DNA of 43,113 nt from assembly GCA_030528485.1 (NCBI GenBank), contig JAUMYU010000003.1, forward strand, positions 22,989 through 66,101. The letters run 5' to 3'. The translations under genes and the position numbers were made by a program. This document shows, in pieces, positions 26,495 through 35,586 of the stretch (position 1 is its first letter; each line of letters starts with the position of its first letter). Source of the stretch: Comamonadaceae bacterium (GTDB lineage: Bacteria > Pseudomonadota > Gammaproteobacteria > Burkholderiales > Burkholderiaceae_C). The notes under the pieces were generated by a model. That model saw only the letters and a list, made by a program, of their open reading frames with translations. It did no database searches and had not been told where the DNA came from.

Positions 26495-26777
26495 GGCGCT
26501 TTGGCAGTGTCGGGCAACGCTTGCGCCGGGGCTGTTTCGGCTTGGGCCTTGCCACGTCGCCCTGCGCGCCGGACATGCGCAGGCGCGCAGGACGCGCATG
26601 CATCGCTGCACCGGGCCACGACGTTGATGCGCTGCGTACAACCCGGCAAAATACGCAGGTTTGAGGGGGTGAGAGCGTCTTGTTTGATTTCGAGGCTCAC
26701 GAACTGTGACGCACTGGCGGCCGCTGCGATGCCTGACCCGTTTTTTAGCCCGTTTTTTCTTCCACAGGATTGTTTGA
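26495..26777. other. minC-minD spacer without a gene
   Basis: These 283 bases hold no convincing ORF. The first part is GC-rich with several GCGC-type short inverted repeats; a candidate promoter is at 26624-26652. Just before minD the stretch CCCGTTTTTTAGCCCGTTTTTT is a short tandem repeat of a GCCCGTTTTTT-like unit, followed by the minD ribosome binding site CAGGA. Confidence 0.5.
26624..26652 (+). promoter_or_regulatory. Candidate promoter for minDE
   Basis: TTGATG at 26624-26629 and CAAAAT at 26647-26652 are separated by 17 bases, a good sigma-70 arrangement, 125 bases before the minD start. It would give minDE transcription independent of minC. Confidence 0.4.
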
Positions 26778-27593
26778 ATGGCCAAGATTATTGTTGTGAC
26801 CTCCGGCAAAGGCGGGGTCGGTAAAACCACCACCAGCGCCAGCATTTCCTCTGGCCTGGCGATGCGGGGGCATAAAACGGCGGTGATCGATTTTGACGTG
26901 GGGCTGCGCAATCTCGATCTGATCATGGGCGCCGAGCGGCGCGTGGTGTACGACTTCATCAACGTGATCCAGGGCGAGGCCAATCTCAACCAGGCGCTGA
27001 TCAAGGACAAGCAGCTCGAAAACCTCTACATCCTGGCCGCTTCGCAAACGCGCGACAAGGATGCGCTGACCGAAGAAGGGGTGGAAAAGGTTTTGAACGA
27101 CCTGATCGCGATGGATTTCGAATACATCATCTGCGACTCGCCCGCGGGCATTGAAAGCGGCGCGCTGCTGGCGATGAAGTTTGCCGACGAGGCCATCGTG
27201 GTGACCAACCCCGAAGTCTCCTCCGTGCGTGACTCCGACCGCATCCTGGGCATGCTGGCCTCCAAGACCAAGCGCGCCGTCGAAGGCAAGGAGCCTGTGA
27301 AAGAGCATTTGCTCATCACGCGCTACAACCCCAATCGCGTGGAGGACGGGCAAATGCTCTCGCTGCAAGACGTGCAGGAGATTTTGCGCATCGCGCTCAT
27401 CGGCGTGATTCCCGAGTCGGAAACGGTGCTGCAAGCCTCCAACCAGGGCCTGCCCGCCGTGCACCTCAAAGGCTCGGACGTGGCCGAAGCCTATCTGGAT
27501 GTGGTGGCGCGCTTTTTGGGCGAGGACAGACCCATGCGCTTTACCGAGGCGGTCAAGCCCGGCTTGCTCAAGCGCCTGTTTGGCGGGAGGTAA
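26778..27593 (+). CDS. minD: Septum site-determining protein MinD
   Basis: A 271-residue membrane-associated ATPase with the deviant Walker A GKGGVGKTTTSA (10-21), DFDVGLRNLDL and DSPAGIE motifs, and a C-terminal amphipathic membrane-targeting helix (LLKRLFGG). It recruits MinC to the membrane and oscillates with MinE. The ribosome binding site is CAGGA upstream of ATG 26778; minE starts six bases after the stop. Confidence 0.97.
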   Translation: MAKIIVVTSGKGGVGKTTTSASISSGLAMRGHKTAVIDFDVGLRNLDLIMGAERRVVYDFINVIQGEANLNQALIKDKQLENLYILAASQTRDKDALTEEGVEKVLNDLIAMDFEYIICDSPAGIESGALLAMKFADEAIVVTNPEVSSVRDSDRILGMLASKTKRAVEGKEPVKEHLLITRYNPNRVEDGQMLSLQDVQEILRIALIGVIPESETVLQASNQGLPAVHLKGSDVAEAYLDVVARFLGEDRPMRFTEAVKPGLLKRLFGGR

Positions 27594-27599
27594 GCATTC

Positions 27600-27872
27600 A
27601 TGGCCCTCATCGACGTCCTGTTTGGCAAAAAGAACAAATCCGCCTCGGTTGCCAAGGAGCGCCTGAAAATCATCCTCGCGCACGAGCGCAGCGACCGTAC
27701 CACCAGCAAGCCGGACTTTCTGGCCGATTTGCAAAAGGATTTGCTGCAAGTGATCTCCAAATACATCCGCATCGAACCGCAAGATATCAAGGTCAACCTC
27801 GACAAGCAGGGCAACCTGGAGGTGCTGGAAGTGAAGATCGAAATGCCCGACGAGCTGCCCCACAAGGCTTGA
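27600..27872 (+). CDS. minE: Cell division topological specificity factor MinE
   Basis: A 90-residue protein with the N-terminal membrane-sensing start [11 protein letters not shown], the anti-MinCD helix ([15 protein letters not shown]) and a C-terminal dimerisation domain with the conserved [14 protein letters not shown]. It stimulates MinD ATPase and confines division inhibition to the poles. Followed by a strong terminator. Confidence 0.96.
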   Translation: MALIDVLFGKKNKSASVAKERLKIILAHERSDRTTSKPDFLADLQKDLLQVISKYIRIEPQDIKVNLDKQGNLEVLEVKIEMPDELPHKA

Positions 27873-27932
27873 GGCTCGCCCATCCGCACATCTATTCATC
27901 CATCCGCCCGCTGGCAGGCCAGCCGCGAACGC

Positions 27933-27967
27933 AAAAACAAAGCCGCTTTGAAAGCGGCTTTGTTTTT
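27933..27967. terminator. Terminator after minE
   Basis: A 17-base stem, AAAAACAAAGCCGCTTT at 27933-27949 and its complement at 27951-27967, with the tightest pairs probably opening to a TTTGAAA loop. Repeat copy 8 begins in its T-run. Confidence 0.92.
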
Positions 27968-28052
27968 CAGATCAAAGTAAAAATGAAAAACCTGTTTCGG
28001 CTTAATGGTCTTGAAAAATTCACAGGTTTATTTTCCCTTGATTTGTAAAAAA
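27964..28052 (-). repeat. Dispersed AT-rich palindromic element, copy 8 (reverse orientation)
   Basis: Left arm TTTTCAGATCAAAGTAAAAA and right arm TTTATTTTCCCTTGATTTGT. The asymmetric motif reads GCCGAAACAGG on the minus strand (28001-27991), so this copy is inverted. It lies between the minE terminator and the acyl-CoA synthetase stop, so it falls in the synthetase 3' region. Confidence 0.85.
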
Positions 28053-28072
28053 GTGCCTGTTGGCGCACGGCC

Positions 28073-29719
28073 TCACACATCAATGGCCTGCGCCGATCCA
28101 ACTTCCTTGCGCAGCGCGAACTTCTGGATTTTGCCGGTGCTGGTCTTGGGCAGCGTGCCAAAAACCACGGCGCGCGGCACCTTGAAGCCTGCCAGGTGCT
28201 TTTTGCAGTGGGCGATGATGTCTTCCACCGTGGTGTCGGCGCCTTCCTTGAGTTCGACGAAGGCGCAGGGCGTCTCGCCCCATTTGGGGTCGGGCTTGGC
28301 GACCACGGCGGCGGCCAGCACGGCCGGGTGGCGGTAGAGCGCGTCCTCGACCTCGATGGAGGAGATGTTCTCGCCGCCGGAGATGATGATGTCCTTGCTG
28401 CGGTCCTTGATCTTGATGTAGCCGTCGGGGTACTGCACGGCCAGATCGCCGGAGTGAAACCACCCGCCGGCAAAGGCTTTTTGCGTGGCCTGCGGGTTTT
28501 TCAGATAGCCCTTCATGGCAATGTTGCCGCGGAACATGATCTCGCCCATGGTCTCGCCGTCCCAGGGCACGGGCTGCATGGTGTCGGGGTCGAGCACGCA
28601 GGCGTCCTGCTCCAGGTGGTAGCGCACGCCCTGGCGCGCGTTGAGCTGGGCGCGCTCGCCGATGTCCAGGGTTTGCCAGTCCTCGTGCTTGGCGCAGACG
28701 GTGGCCGGGCCATAGACCTCGGTCAGGCCATAGACGTGGGTGAGGTCAAAGCCCATTTCCTCCATGCCCTCGATCATCGAGGCCGGCGGCGCAGCGCCCG
28801 CGACCATGGCCTTGACGCCGCTGGGCAGGCCGGCCTTCATGGAGGCCGGGGCGTTGACCAGCATGCCGTGCACGATGGGCGCGCCGCAGTAGTGCGTCAC
28901 GCCGTGCTCGCGCATGGCGTCGAAGATGGCGGCCGGATCGACGCGGCGCAGGCACACGTTCACGCCCGCGCGCGCGGCCACGGCCCAGGGGAAGCACCAG
29001 CCGTTGCAGTGGAACATGGGCAGCGTCCACAGATAGACCGGGTGCTTGGGCATGTCCCATTCCAGAATGGCCGAGATGGCGTTGAGCGCCGCGCCGCGGT
29101 GGTGATAGACCACGCCCTTGGGGTCGCCCGTGGTGCCGCTGGTGTAGTTCAGGGCGATGGCGTCCCACTCGTCGGCGGGGCGCTGCCAGTCGAATGCGGG
29201 GTCGCCGCCGGCGATGAAGTCCTCATAGTCGATGGCGCCTTCGAGCTGTACGGGCGCGGGGCCGTAGAGCGCATCTTCCACGGTGATGATGGTTCTCAGG
29301 TGCGCGCTCTTGCGCAGCGGCAGGGCCTTTTCGATCAGGCGGGCGAACTCGGGATCGACGATCAGCGCCTTGGCCTCGCCGTGGTCGAGCATGAAGGCAA
29401 TCGTTTCAGGATCGAGCCGGGTGTTGAGCGTGTTGAGCACGGCCCCGGCCATGGGCACGCCAAAGTGCGCCTCCACCATCGGCGGGGTGTTGGGCAGGAT
29501 CACGGCCACGGTGTCGTTCTTGCCGATGCCCGCCTGCTGCAATGCGCTGGCGAGCTGGCGGCAGCGCGCATAGGTCTCGCGCCAGTTGCGGCGGATCTCG
29601 CCATGCACCACGGCCAGGCGGCCGGGATAGACCTCGGCGCTGCGGCGGATGTAGTCCAGCGGGGTGAGGGCGGTGAAGTTGGCGGCGTTGCGGTCCAGAT
29701 CGGTGTTGTAGGCGCTCAT
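28073..29719 (-). CDS. Acyl-CoA synthetase (AMP-forming, DmdB/AlkK-like)
   Basis: A 548-residue adenylate-forming enzyme with the AMP-binding P-loop [11 protein letters not shown] (192-202), the PMFHCNGW segment characteristic of the medium-chain and methylmercaptopropionate ligase branch, [17 protein letters not shown], and the C-terminal catalytic lysine region [15 protein letters not shown]. It would activate a fatty or short carboxylic acid to its CoA thioester; the exact substrate is unclear. ATG 29719 has CAGGAGA upstream. Upstream extension to 29956 is low-complexity and unsupported. Confidence 0.9.
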   Translation of the reverse strand: MSAYNTDLDRNAANFTALTPLDYIRRSAEVYPGRLAVVHGEIRRNWRETYARCRQLASALQQAGIGKNDTVAVILPNTPPMVEAHFGVPMAGAVLNTLNTRLDPETIAFMLDHGEAKALIVDPEFARLIEKALPLRKSAHLRTIITVEDALYGPAPVQLEGAIDYEDFIAGGDPAFDWQRPADEWDAIALNYTSGTTGDPKGVVYHHRGAALNAISAILEWDMPKHPVYLWTLPMFHCNGWCFPWAVAARAGVNVCLRRVDPAAIFDAMREHGVTHYCGAPIVHGMLVNAPASMKAGLPSGVKAMVAGAAPPASMIEGMEEMGFDLTHVYGLTEVYGPATVCAKHEDWQTLDIGERAQLNARQGVRYHLEQDACVLDPDTMQPVPWDGETMGEIMFRGNIAMKGYLKNPQATQKAFAGGWFHSGDLAVQYPDGYIKIKDRSKDIIISGGENISSIEVEDALYRHPAVLAAAVVAKPDPKWGETPCAFVELKEGADTTVEDIIAHCKKHLAGFKVPRAVVFGTLPKTSTGKIQKFALRKEVGSAQAIDV

Positions 29720-30047
29720 GGGGTCTCCTGAAGTTGCACGGGATATGGCAGGGCGGCAAATGCCTGCGCCAGCCGATATTACATGGCCTGCCAAAGGCCC
29801 GGATGCAGGAAAAACGCGGAAAAAGCACGTGAAACGTCCCCAAGCTGTCCCCAAACCGCCGCAAAACGTCCCGGCTTTTGGGCTGGGGCCAGGACTGGGC
29901 GCGGTGTGGATGCGATGTGGGCACGGTTTTGCCATTGCGCGGGGCGGCAGGGCCAAGGGGCATGGGCGGGCTTTTACAATGCTCCGCCGCTGGCCGAAGC
30001 CAGCTTCTGCCCCCGATTCCCTCTATCCCCTTCTGGAGTTTTCCCCC
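29720..30047. other. Divergent intergenic region, acyl-CoA synthetase / tkt
   Basis: These 328 bases hold no gene I can support and no copy of the palindromic repeat. The middle (29820-29880) is rich in runs such as CGTCCCC and AAAC in a loosely repeated pattern. A good -10 box (TACAAT) is at 29975-29980 for tkt. Confidence 0.5.
29975..29980 (+). promoter_or_regulatory. Candidate -10 box for tkt
   Basis: TACAAT within CTTTTACAATG lies 67 bases before the tkt start. No convincing -35 box is at the right distance, so the assignment is weak. Confidence 0.3.
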
Positions 30048-32081
30048 ATGCCCAACACCACCGCGATGGCCAATGCAATCCGTGCATTGGCGATGGATGC
30101 CGTCCAACAAGCCAACTCGGGCCACCCCGGCGCACCCATGGGCATGGCGGAAATGGCCGTGGCGCTGTGGGCGCGCCACCTGCGCCACAACCCGACCAAT
30201 CCGCAATGGGCCGACCGCGACCGCTTCATCCTCTCCAACGGCCACGCATCCACGCTCATCTATGCGCTGCTGCATTTGACGGGCTATGACCTGCCCATGC
30301 AGGAGCTGAAAAACTTCCGTCAACTGCACAGCAAAACCGCAGGCCACCCCGAGGTGGACCTCACCCCCGGCGTGGAAACCACCACCGGCCCGCTGGGCCA
30401 GGGCGTTACCAATGCCGTGGGCTTTGCCTTGGCCGAAAAGCTGCTGGCCGCCGAATTCAACCGCCCCGGCCACACCATCGTCGATCACCACACCTATGTT
30501 TTCCTGGGCGACGGCTGCCTGATGGAAGGCATCAGCCACGAGGCGTGCTCGCTGGCGGGCGCGTGGAAGCTGGACAAGCTCATTGCCCTGTACGACGACA
30601 ACGGCATCAGCATCGACGGCCAGATCGCCCCCTGGTTTGCCGACAACACGGCCGAACGCTTCCGCGCCTACCAGTGGAACGTCATCGGCCCGGTGGACGG
30701 GCACGACGTGCAGGCGCTGGATGCCGCCATCGCCCAGGCCAAGCAAAGCCAGGGCAGGCCCACGCTGATTATTTGCAAGACCTCCATCGGCAAAGGCAGC
30801 CCCAACCGCCAGGACACGGCCAAAGCCCACGGCGAGCCGCTGGGCGCGGAAGAAATCGCCCTGGTGCGCCAGCAACTGGGCTGGGAGCACGGCCCGTTCG
30901 AGATTCCGCAAAGCGTTTACGCCGATTGGGATGCCAAGGCCAACGGCCAGGCCGCCGAAGCCGCCTGGCAAAAAACCTTCGATGCCTACGCCCAGGCCCA
31001 CCCCGAACTGGCTGCCGAATTTCTGCGCCGCATGGCCGGGGATTTGCCCGCCAGCATCCACCAAACCATCGTCGATGCCGTGGTCGATGCCCAGAGCAAG
31101 GGCGAGAAAGTCGCCACGCGCAAAGCCAGCCAAATCGCGCTGGAAGCCTTCACCAAGGCCCTGCCCGAGCTGCTGGGCGGCTCGGCCGATTTGACCGGCT
31201 CCAACCTCACCAACACCAGCTCCACCCCTGCGCTGCGCATGGACGCGCAAGGCCAGGTCGTCAAAACCGCCGAAGGCCAGATCGGCCGCCACATCAACTA
31301 CGGCGTGCGCGAATTCGGCATGGCTGCCATCATGAACGGCATCGCCCTGCACGGCGGCTACATCCCCTATGGCGGCACCTTCCTCACGTTCAGCGACTAC
31401 AGCCGCAACGCCATCCGCATGGCCGCGCTGATGAAGCGCCGCGTCGTGCACGTATTCACGCACGACTCCATCGGCCTGGGCGAGGACGGCCCGACCCACC
31501 AGTCCATCGAGCACGCCGCCAGCCTGCGGCTGATCCCGAACCTGGACGTCTGGCGCCCCGCTGATACGGCGGAAACCGCTATCGCCTGGGCCGAGGCGCT
31601 GCTGCAAAAAGACCGCCCCAGCGCATTGCTGCTCTCGCGCCAGGCCGTGCCCTATGCGCCGAAAAAAGACGTCTCCAACATCAAGCGCGGCGGCTACATC
31701 CTGAGCGAACCCAAGGACGTGGGGCTGGATCAGCCCGCGCAAGCCGTCATCCTCGCCACGGGCAGCGAAGTCAGCCTGGCGCTGGAAGCGCAAAAGCGCC
31801 TGGCCGAGCGCAAAGTCGCCGTGCGTGTGGTGTCCATGCCCAGCGCCACCGCATTCGACCGCCAGGACACCAAATACAAAAACACCGTGCTGCCCGCCGG
31901 TCTGCCCCGCATCGCCGTGGAAATGGGCGTGAGCGACTTCTGGTGGAAATATGGCTGCGCCGCCGTCGTCGGCATCGACCGCTACGGCGAATCCGCCCCG
32001 GCTGGCGACTTGTTCGAGTTCTTTGGCTTCACGCCCGATAACGTCGTCAAAACCGTGCAGGCCGCGCTCAAGCGGGCCTGA
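30048..32081 (+). CDS. tkt: Transketolase
   Basis: A 677-residue thiamine-diphosphate enzyme of the non-oxidative pentose phosphate and Calvin pathways. Visible motifs: [13 protein letters not shown] near the N-terminus, the ThDP/Mg motif [22 protein letters not shown] with DDNGISIDG, and the C-terminal domain [23 protein letters not shown] 30048 has TGGAG ten bases upstream and matches the family start; the frame is open upstream to 29718 only because of GC-rich composition. It stands alone; no Calvin-cycle genes are near. Confidence 0.96.
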   Translation: MPNTTAMANAIRALAMDAVQQANSGHPGAPMGMAEMAVALWARHLRHNPTNPQWADRDRFILSNGHASTLIYALLHLTGYDLPMQELKNFRQLHSKTAGHPEVDLTPGVETTTGPLGQGVTNAVGFALAEKLLAAEFNRPGHTIVDHHTYVFLGDGCLMEGISHEACSLAGAWKLDKLIALYDDNGISIDGQIAPWFADNTAERFRAYQWNVIGPVDGHDVQALDAAIAQAKQSQGRPTLIICKTSIGKGSPNRQDTAKAHGEPLGAEEIALVRQQLGWEHGPFEIPQSVYADWDAKANGQAAEAAWQKTFDAYAQAHPELAAEFLRRMAGDLPASIHQTIVDAVVDAQSKGEKVATRKASQIALEAFTKALPELLGGSADLTGSNLTNTSSTPALRMDAQGQVVKTAEGQIGRHINYGVREFGMAAIMNGIALHGGYIPYGGTFLTFSDYSRNAIRMAALMKRRVVHVFTHDSIGLGEDGPTHQSIEHAASLRLIPNLDVWRPADTAETAIAWAEALLQKDRPSALLLSRQAVPYAPKKDVSNIKRGGYILSEPKDVGLDQPAQAVILATGSEVSLALEAQKRLAERKVAVRVVSMPSATAFDRQDTKYKNTVLPAGLPRIAVEMGVSDFWWKYGCAAVVGIDRYGESAPAGDLFEFFGFTPDNVVKTVQAALKRA

Positions 32082-32136
32082 ACGGGCGGGATTGGGCAAT
32101 GCGCAGGCGGGTTGGCGTGCCAATCTGTCTGCCTCC

Positions 32137-32219
32137 ATTATTTCAAATCAAAGGAAAATCTGTTTATTAAATGCGTTGCCATAATGACATTATTTTATTT
32201 CCTTTGAATTGGAATTAAA
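32137..32219 (+). repeat. Dispersed AT-rich palindromic element, copy 9
   Basis: Left arm ATTTCAAATCAAAGGAAAAT and right arm ATTTTATTTCCTTTGAATTG. Both arms have the short CAAAGG form. TTGCCATAATGACATT precedes the right arm. It lies in the tkt 3' region, before the shared terminator at 32234-32262. Confidence 0.87.
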
Positions 32220-32233
32220 AAGAGTGGGTACGT

Positions 32234-32262
32234 GAAAAAAGGGCCGTCAAGGCCCTTTTTTC
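32234..32262. terminator. Bidirectional terminator between tkt and htpX
   Basis: A 12-base perfect stem, GAAAAAAGGGCC at 32234-32245 and its complement at 32251-32262, with a GTCAA loop; works for both convergent genes. Confidence 0.93.
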
Positions 32263-32282
32263 ATGCGTGCAACACCAATGCC

Positions 32283-33161
32283 TCAAGCCGAGAGCCGCTG
32301 CAACGCCGCAATGCGCTGCTCCAGCGGCGGGTGCGAGCTGAACAACTGCCCCACGGAGCCGAAAATCCCCATCGACGCCATGCCCTGGGGCAAATCCGGC
32401 AACGCCATGCCGCCCAGGCGCGCCAGGGCTTTTTGCATCGACACGCTTTGCCCCATCATCCGCGCCGCATCCGCATCGGCGCGGAACTCGCGCTGGCGGC
32501 TAAACCACGCCACGATGATCGCTGCCAGCACGCCCAGCAGCGCATCCATGACGAACACCGTGATGTAGTAGCCCGGCCCCATGCCGCCTGATGGCTGGCC
32601 CTGCCGGTTTTGCTGGCGTTGCTGCCCGCGCAAAAAACTGTCCACGATCGCGCCCACCACGCGCGAGATGTAGATCACGAACGTATTCATCACCCCCTGG
32701 ATCAGCGTCATCGTCACCATGTCGCCATTGGCCACGTGGGCCACCTCATGGCCGATCACCGCCTCCACCTCCTCATGCGTCATGCTTTGCAGCAAGCCGG
32801 TGGAGACGGCCACCAGCGCGGCGTTTTTGCGCGCCCCGGTGGCAAAGGCGTTGGGCGGCCCCTCGTAAATGCCTACGTCGGGCATCTGGATGCCGGCCTT
32901 GTCGGCAAAGCCGCGCACGGTTTCGACGATCCAGGCCTCATCGCGGTTGCCCGGCTGGTTGATCAGGCGCACGCCCATGCTGCGAATGGCCATCGTTTTG
33001 GAGAGCAGCAAAGAGATGGTGGAGCCGCCAAAGCCCATGATGAGGGCCATGACCAACAGGCCCGCCTGGCTATTGCGGTCCAGCCCCAGCAGGCTGGTGA
33101 CCAGGCCGAGCACCAACAGCACGGCAAAGTTGGTGGCAACGAACAAGAGGATGCGCTGCAT
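32283..33161 (-). CDS. htpX: Membrane zinc metalloprotease HtpX
   Basis: A 292-residue M48-family protease: two N-terminal transmembrane helices (about 5-25 and 32-52), the zinc motif [11 protein letters not shown], two more helices after it, and the downstream Glu ligand in [13 protein letters not shown]. It degrades damaged inner-membrane proteins under stress. ATG 33161 has AAAGGA upstream; the longer frame to 33248 is unsupported. A Gln/Arg-rich insert ([16 protein letters not shown]) lies between the catalytic part and the last helix. Confidence 0.95.
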   Translation of the reverse strand: MQRILLFVATNFAVLLVLGLVTSLLGLDRNSQAGLLVMALIMGFGGSTISLLLSKTMAIRSMGVRLINQPGNRDEAWIVETVRGFADKAGIQMPDVGIYEGPPNAFATGARKNAALVAVSTGLLQSMTHEEVEAVIGHEVAHVANGDMVTMTLIQGVMNTFVIYISRVVGAIVDSFLRGQQRQQNRQGQPSGGMGPGYYITVFVMDALLGVLAAIIVAWFSRQREFRADADAARMMGQSVSMQKALARLGGMALPDLPQGMASMGIFGSVGQLFSSHPPLEQRIAALQRLSA

Positions 33162-33333
33162 CGTGGGAAGTCCTTTTTGAGTAATGGTGAGACAAAAGCG
33201 GTGTGGCGCGCGCGGGCGCAGGCCCTGGCGCTGCCGCGATGGTGACATGTGATGCCGCTGCCGCCGCTTTCAAGCCTGCATCGGCCAGGGGCTTGGGTGC
33301 GTGCGGCGCGGCAGCGGTTGCACCTTTGCGCTG

Positions 33334-33948
33334 TTATTTGTGCTGTGATTTGCGGTGCAGCCGCATGGTGTCGCCCGCGATGGTGATGTGAAAGTGCCGC
33401 AGCACGTTCTGGCCCAGCAGGGCGTGGCTGGTCTGGCCCCGCTGCCCTTTCTGCCCCTGCTGGCCGCTGTCGCCCGTCTCCAGGCCAATGCCCACTTCGA
33501 TATCCCGCAGCACAAAGCCGCCCGGCGCGCCCAGGATGATGGCGTCGGCGCGCTGCACCCGGCCCTGGCGCGTGCCGCCTGCGGTGGCGAAGGTGCGTGG
33601 CTGCCCGCCTTCCAGCCCGGCGGCGCGGGCGGTGGCTTCGCTGATGGCGACCAGGCTGGCGCCGGTGTCGATCATGAAGATCACAGGCGTGCGGTTGATG
33701 GCGCCCTCGACGTAAAAATGCCCGTCGCGCTGGCGCGGCAGTTGCAGCTCGCCCGTTTCAGCGACAAAGACGCTGGGCCTGGCGAACATGCCCTGCATGA
33801 ACAGATACAGCGCGCTGATGACGGCCATCCAGACCAGCCAGATGACCCAGGCGCGCACGGGGCGGCGCTGCGGCATGGGCACTGGCCCGGGGGTGGCAGG
33901 CGCGGCCGATTCGGGCGGCCTGCCAGGGGGGCGTGCAAGGCGTGACAT
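33334..33948 (-). CDS. Membrane-anchored retropepsin-like aspartic protease (TIGR02281-type)
   Basis: A 204-residue protein with one N-terminal transmembrane helix (about 34-52) and a periplasmic clan AA aspartic protease domain with the catalytic motif IDTGAS (Asp94), later ALLGQNVLRHF. Only one DTG motif is present, so the active enzyme would be a dimer like retropepsin. A low-complexity Gly/Gln loop (GDSGQQGQKGQRGQ) sits before the ALLG motif. The ATG at 33948 is preceded directly by repeat copy 10 with no recognisable ribosome binding site; the in-frame TTG at 33960 lies inside the repeat and is rejected. Physiological substrate unknown. Confidence 0.82.
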   Translation of the reverse strand: MSRLARPPGRPPESAAPATPGPVPMPQRRPVRAWVIWLVWMAVISALYLFMQGMFARPSVFVAETGELQLPRQRDGHFYVEGAINRTPVIFMIDTGASLVAISEATARAAGLEGGQPRTFATAGGTRQGRVQRADAIILGAPGGFVLRDIEVGIGLETGDSGQQGQKGQRGQTSHALLGQNVLRHFHITIAGDTMRLHRKSQHK

Positions 33949-34028
33949 ATTATCAATCAATGGAAAAGTGATCTGTTTGCTATCATGCCTAAAAACGGTT
34001 TTTTTATTTCCTTTTGATTGATAATTTC
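33947..34028 (+). repeat. Dispersed AT-rich palindromic element, copy 10
   Basis: Left arm ATTATCAATCAATGGAAAAG and right arm ATTTCCTTTTGATTGATAAT; both arms share TATCAATC, a variant not seen in other copies. CATGCCTAAAAACGG precedes the right arm. It fills the whole 78-bp gap between the Nudix stop (TGA at 34027-34029 on the minus strand) and the protease start. Confidence 0.88.
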
Positions 34029-34452
34029 AGGTGTTTCCAGCCGCTTGGCGGGCCAGCGCATCCAGCACGGGCCAGGCGCCGGGCAGGATGGGGCTGACGC
34101 TGGGCGGCAGGCTTTGCCAGGCGATTTGCTGGCCTTCGCGCATCTCAAGCTGGCCGCTCCAGTCGCGCACCTTGCACCAGTGCAGGCGCACCTGGGCGTG
34201 TTCGTAATCGTGCTCGGTGGTGCGCCAGAGTTCGGCCGCGCCGATGGTGATGCCAAGCTCCTCCTGGAATTCGCGGCGCAGGGCTTGTTCGACGGTTTCG
34301 CCCGCTTCGATCTTGCCGCCGGGAAATTCCCAATAACCGGCGTAGGGCTTGCCCGCCGGGCGGGTGCCCAGCAGGAATTGTTCGCGCCCATCGTCCGGGC
34401 TGGGGCTCAGCAGGATGCCGACGGCAACTTCGGTGCGGGGGGCTTGGCTCAT
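34027..34452 (-). CDS. Nudix hydrolase (MutT-type, 8-oxo-dGTP diphosphatase-like)
   Basis: A 141-residue Nudix enzyme with a full Nudix box, GGKIEAGETVEQ followed by ALRREFQEELGI, preceded by the MutT-like RPAGKPYAGYWEFPGG. It likely hydrolyses oxidised nucleoside triphosphates, keeping the pool clean. It is the middle gene of DUF815-Nudix-protease, with a repeat copy on each side. The DUF815/MutT pair is, to my knowledge, common in Burkholderiales. Confidence 0.88.
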   Translation of the reverse strand: MSQAPRTEVAVGILLSPSPDDGREQFLLGTRPAGKPYAGYWEFPGGKIEAGETVEQALRREFQEELGITIGAAELWRTTEHDYEHAQVRLHWCKVRDWSGQLEMREGQQIAWQSLPPSVSPILPGAWPVLDALARQAAGNT

Positions 34453-34468
34453 GGCTGGGCTTTCACGG

Positions 34469-34550
34469 GTATTTCAATCAAAGGAAAATGGCATATTTTG
34501 CTGATATGCCGAAGAATGTTTATTTGACGATAGTTTGAATTGGAAATTTC
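34469..34550 (+). repeat. Dispersed AT-rich palindromic element, copy 11 (diverged)
   Basis: Left arm ATTTCAATCAAAGGAAAATG; the right arm is altered by GACGATAG in place of the usual TTTCC region and ends TTTGAATTGGAAATTTC. ATGCCGAAGAATG precedes it. The end overlaps the stop codon of the DUF815 ATPase (TGA at 34549-34551, minus strand). It is the most degenerate copy. Confidence 0.8.
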
Positions 34551-35469
34551 AGGCGCTTCCATCTGCGCCATCGCGCCCCACATAGTCGCGCGCGAACTGG
34601 TAGGCCACGCGCCCGCTGCGCGAGCCGCGCTCCAGCGCCCAGACCAGGGCTTCTTGTCGGGCGTGTGCCAGCCGTTCTTCAGGGCAGCCCAGGTGGCGCA
34701 GCCATTGCGCGGCGATGGCAAGGTATTCGTCCTGGCTGAAGGGGTAGAAGCTGATCCACAGGCCAAAGCGTTCGGAGAGGGAGATTTTTTCCTCCACGCC
34801 TTCGCCGGGGTGGATTTCGCCGTCGCTGCCGGGGCGGTAGCTTTGGTTGTCGGACATGTACTCGGGCAGCAGGTGGCGGCGGTTGCTGGTGGCGTACACG
34901 AGCATGTTGGGTGAGGCGGCGGCGATGGAGCCGTCCAGTATGGATTTGAGGGCTTTGTAGCCGCGCTCGCCTTCGTCAAAGCTCAAGTCGTCGCTGTAGA
35001 TGATGAACCGCCAGGGGGCCTGGCCGATGGCGGCGGCGATGTCGGGCAGGGCGATGAGGTCGTCCTTATCGACTTCGATCAGGCGCAGCCCTTGCGGTGC
35101 GAAGTGGTGCAGGCAGGCGCGCACGAGGGAGGATTTGCCCGTGCCGCGCGCGCCGGTGAGCAGCACATTGTTGGCGGGCCGCCCGGCCACGAACTGGGCG
35201 GTGTTGGCCACGAGTTTGTCTTTTTGCGCCCCGACTTCGATCAAATCCTCCAGCGCGATGGCGGCCATGTGCTGCACGGCTTCGAGCACGCCGCCGCCGC
35301 TGGCGTGGCGGCGGTAGCGCCAGGCGATGGCCTGGCCCCAGTCGTCGGGCGCGCGCAGGGGCTGGGGGAGGAGGGCATCGAGCCGGTCGAGCAGGCGATC
35401 GGCCTTGTCCAGTAGCTCGGTGAGCGATTGGGCAAGCTGCTCGGCGGGGAAGGCGGGGGAAGCGTTCAT
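34549..35469 (-). CDS. AAA+ ATPase of the DUF815 family
   Basis: A 306-residue predicted ATPase with Walker A GARGTGKSS (106-114) and Walker B-like FIIYSDDLSFDE (155-166), then YATSNRRHLLPEYMSDNQ, which is typical of the DUF815 family, with sensor-like arginines further on. Function is uncharacterised; it is conserved beside mutT-type genes in beta-proteobacteria. No ribosome binding site stands out before ATG 35469. Confidence 0.88.
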   Translation of the reverse strand: MNASPAFPAEQLAQSLTELLDKADRLLDRLDALLPQPLRAPDDWGQAIAWRYRRHASGGGVLEAVQHMAAIALEDLIEVGAQKDKLVANTAQFVAGRPANNVLLTGARGTGKSSLVRACLHHFAPQGLRLIEVDKDDLIALPDIAAAIGQAPWRFIIYSDDLSFDEGERGYKALKSILDGSIAAASPNMLVYATSNRRHLLPEYMSDNQSYRPGSDGEIHPGEGVEEKISLSERFGLWISFYPFSQDEYLAIAAQWLRHLGCPEERLAHARQEALVWALERGSRSGRVAYQFARDYVGRDGADGSA

Positions 35470-35586
35470 GGGGCGGTCGGCAAGGGGGATGGCTGGGGAG
35501 CGGCAGGGGCCAAAGAGAACGCCCGGCGCGGGGGGCCAGGCGAGAGAGCCTGTCGAACAGGCTTTGAGGCTGCAAGGGCCAGAGAA

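Noticed and set aside
29406-32138. Very long minus-strand ORF (910 codons) antisense to tkt and the acyl-CoA synthetase start
   Set aside because: Its translation is low-complexity Gly/Ala/Val/His-rich with no family motif; transketolase on the other strand is unmistakable. Long shadow frames are expected from strong GC bias at third positions.
33949-33960. Alternative TTG starts inside or near repeats for the protease (33960), EfeU (8360) and the imelysin protein (4732)
   Set aside because: Each has a nearby ATG that gives the family-typical N-terminus, and for the protease the TTG lies within repeat copy 10.
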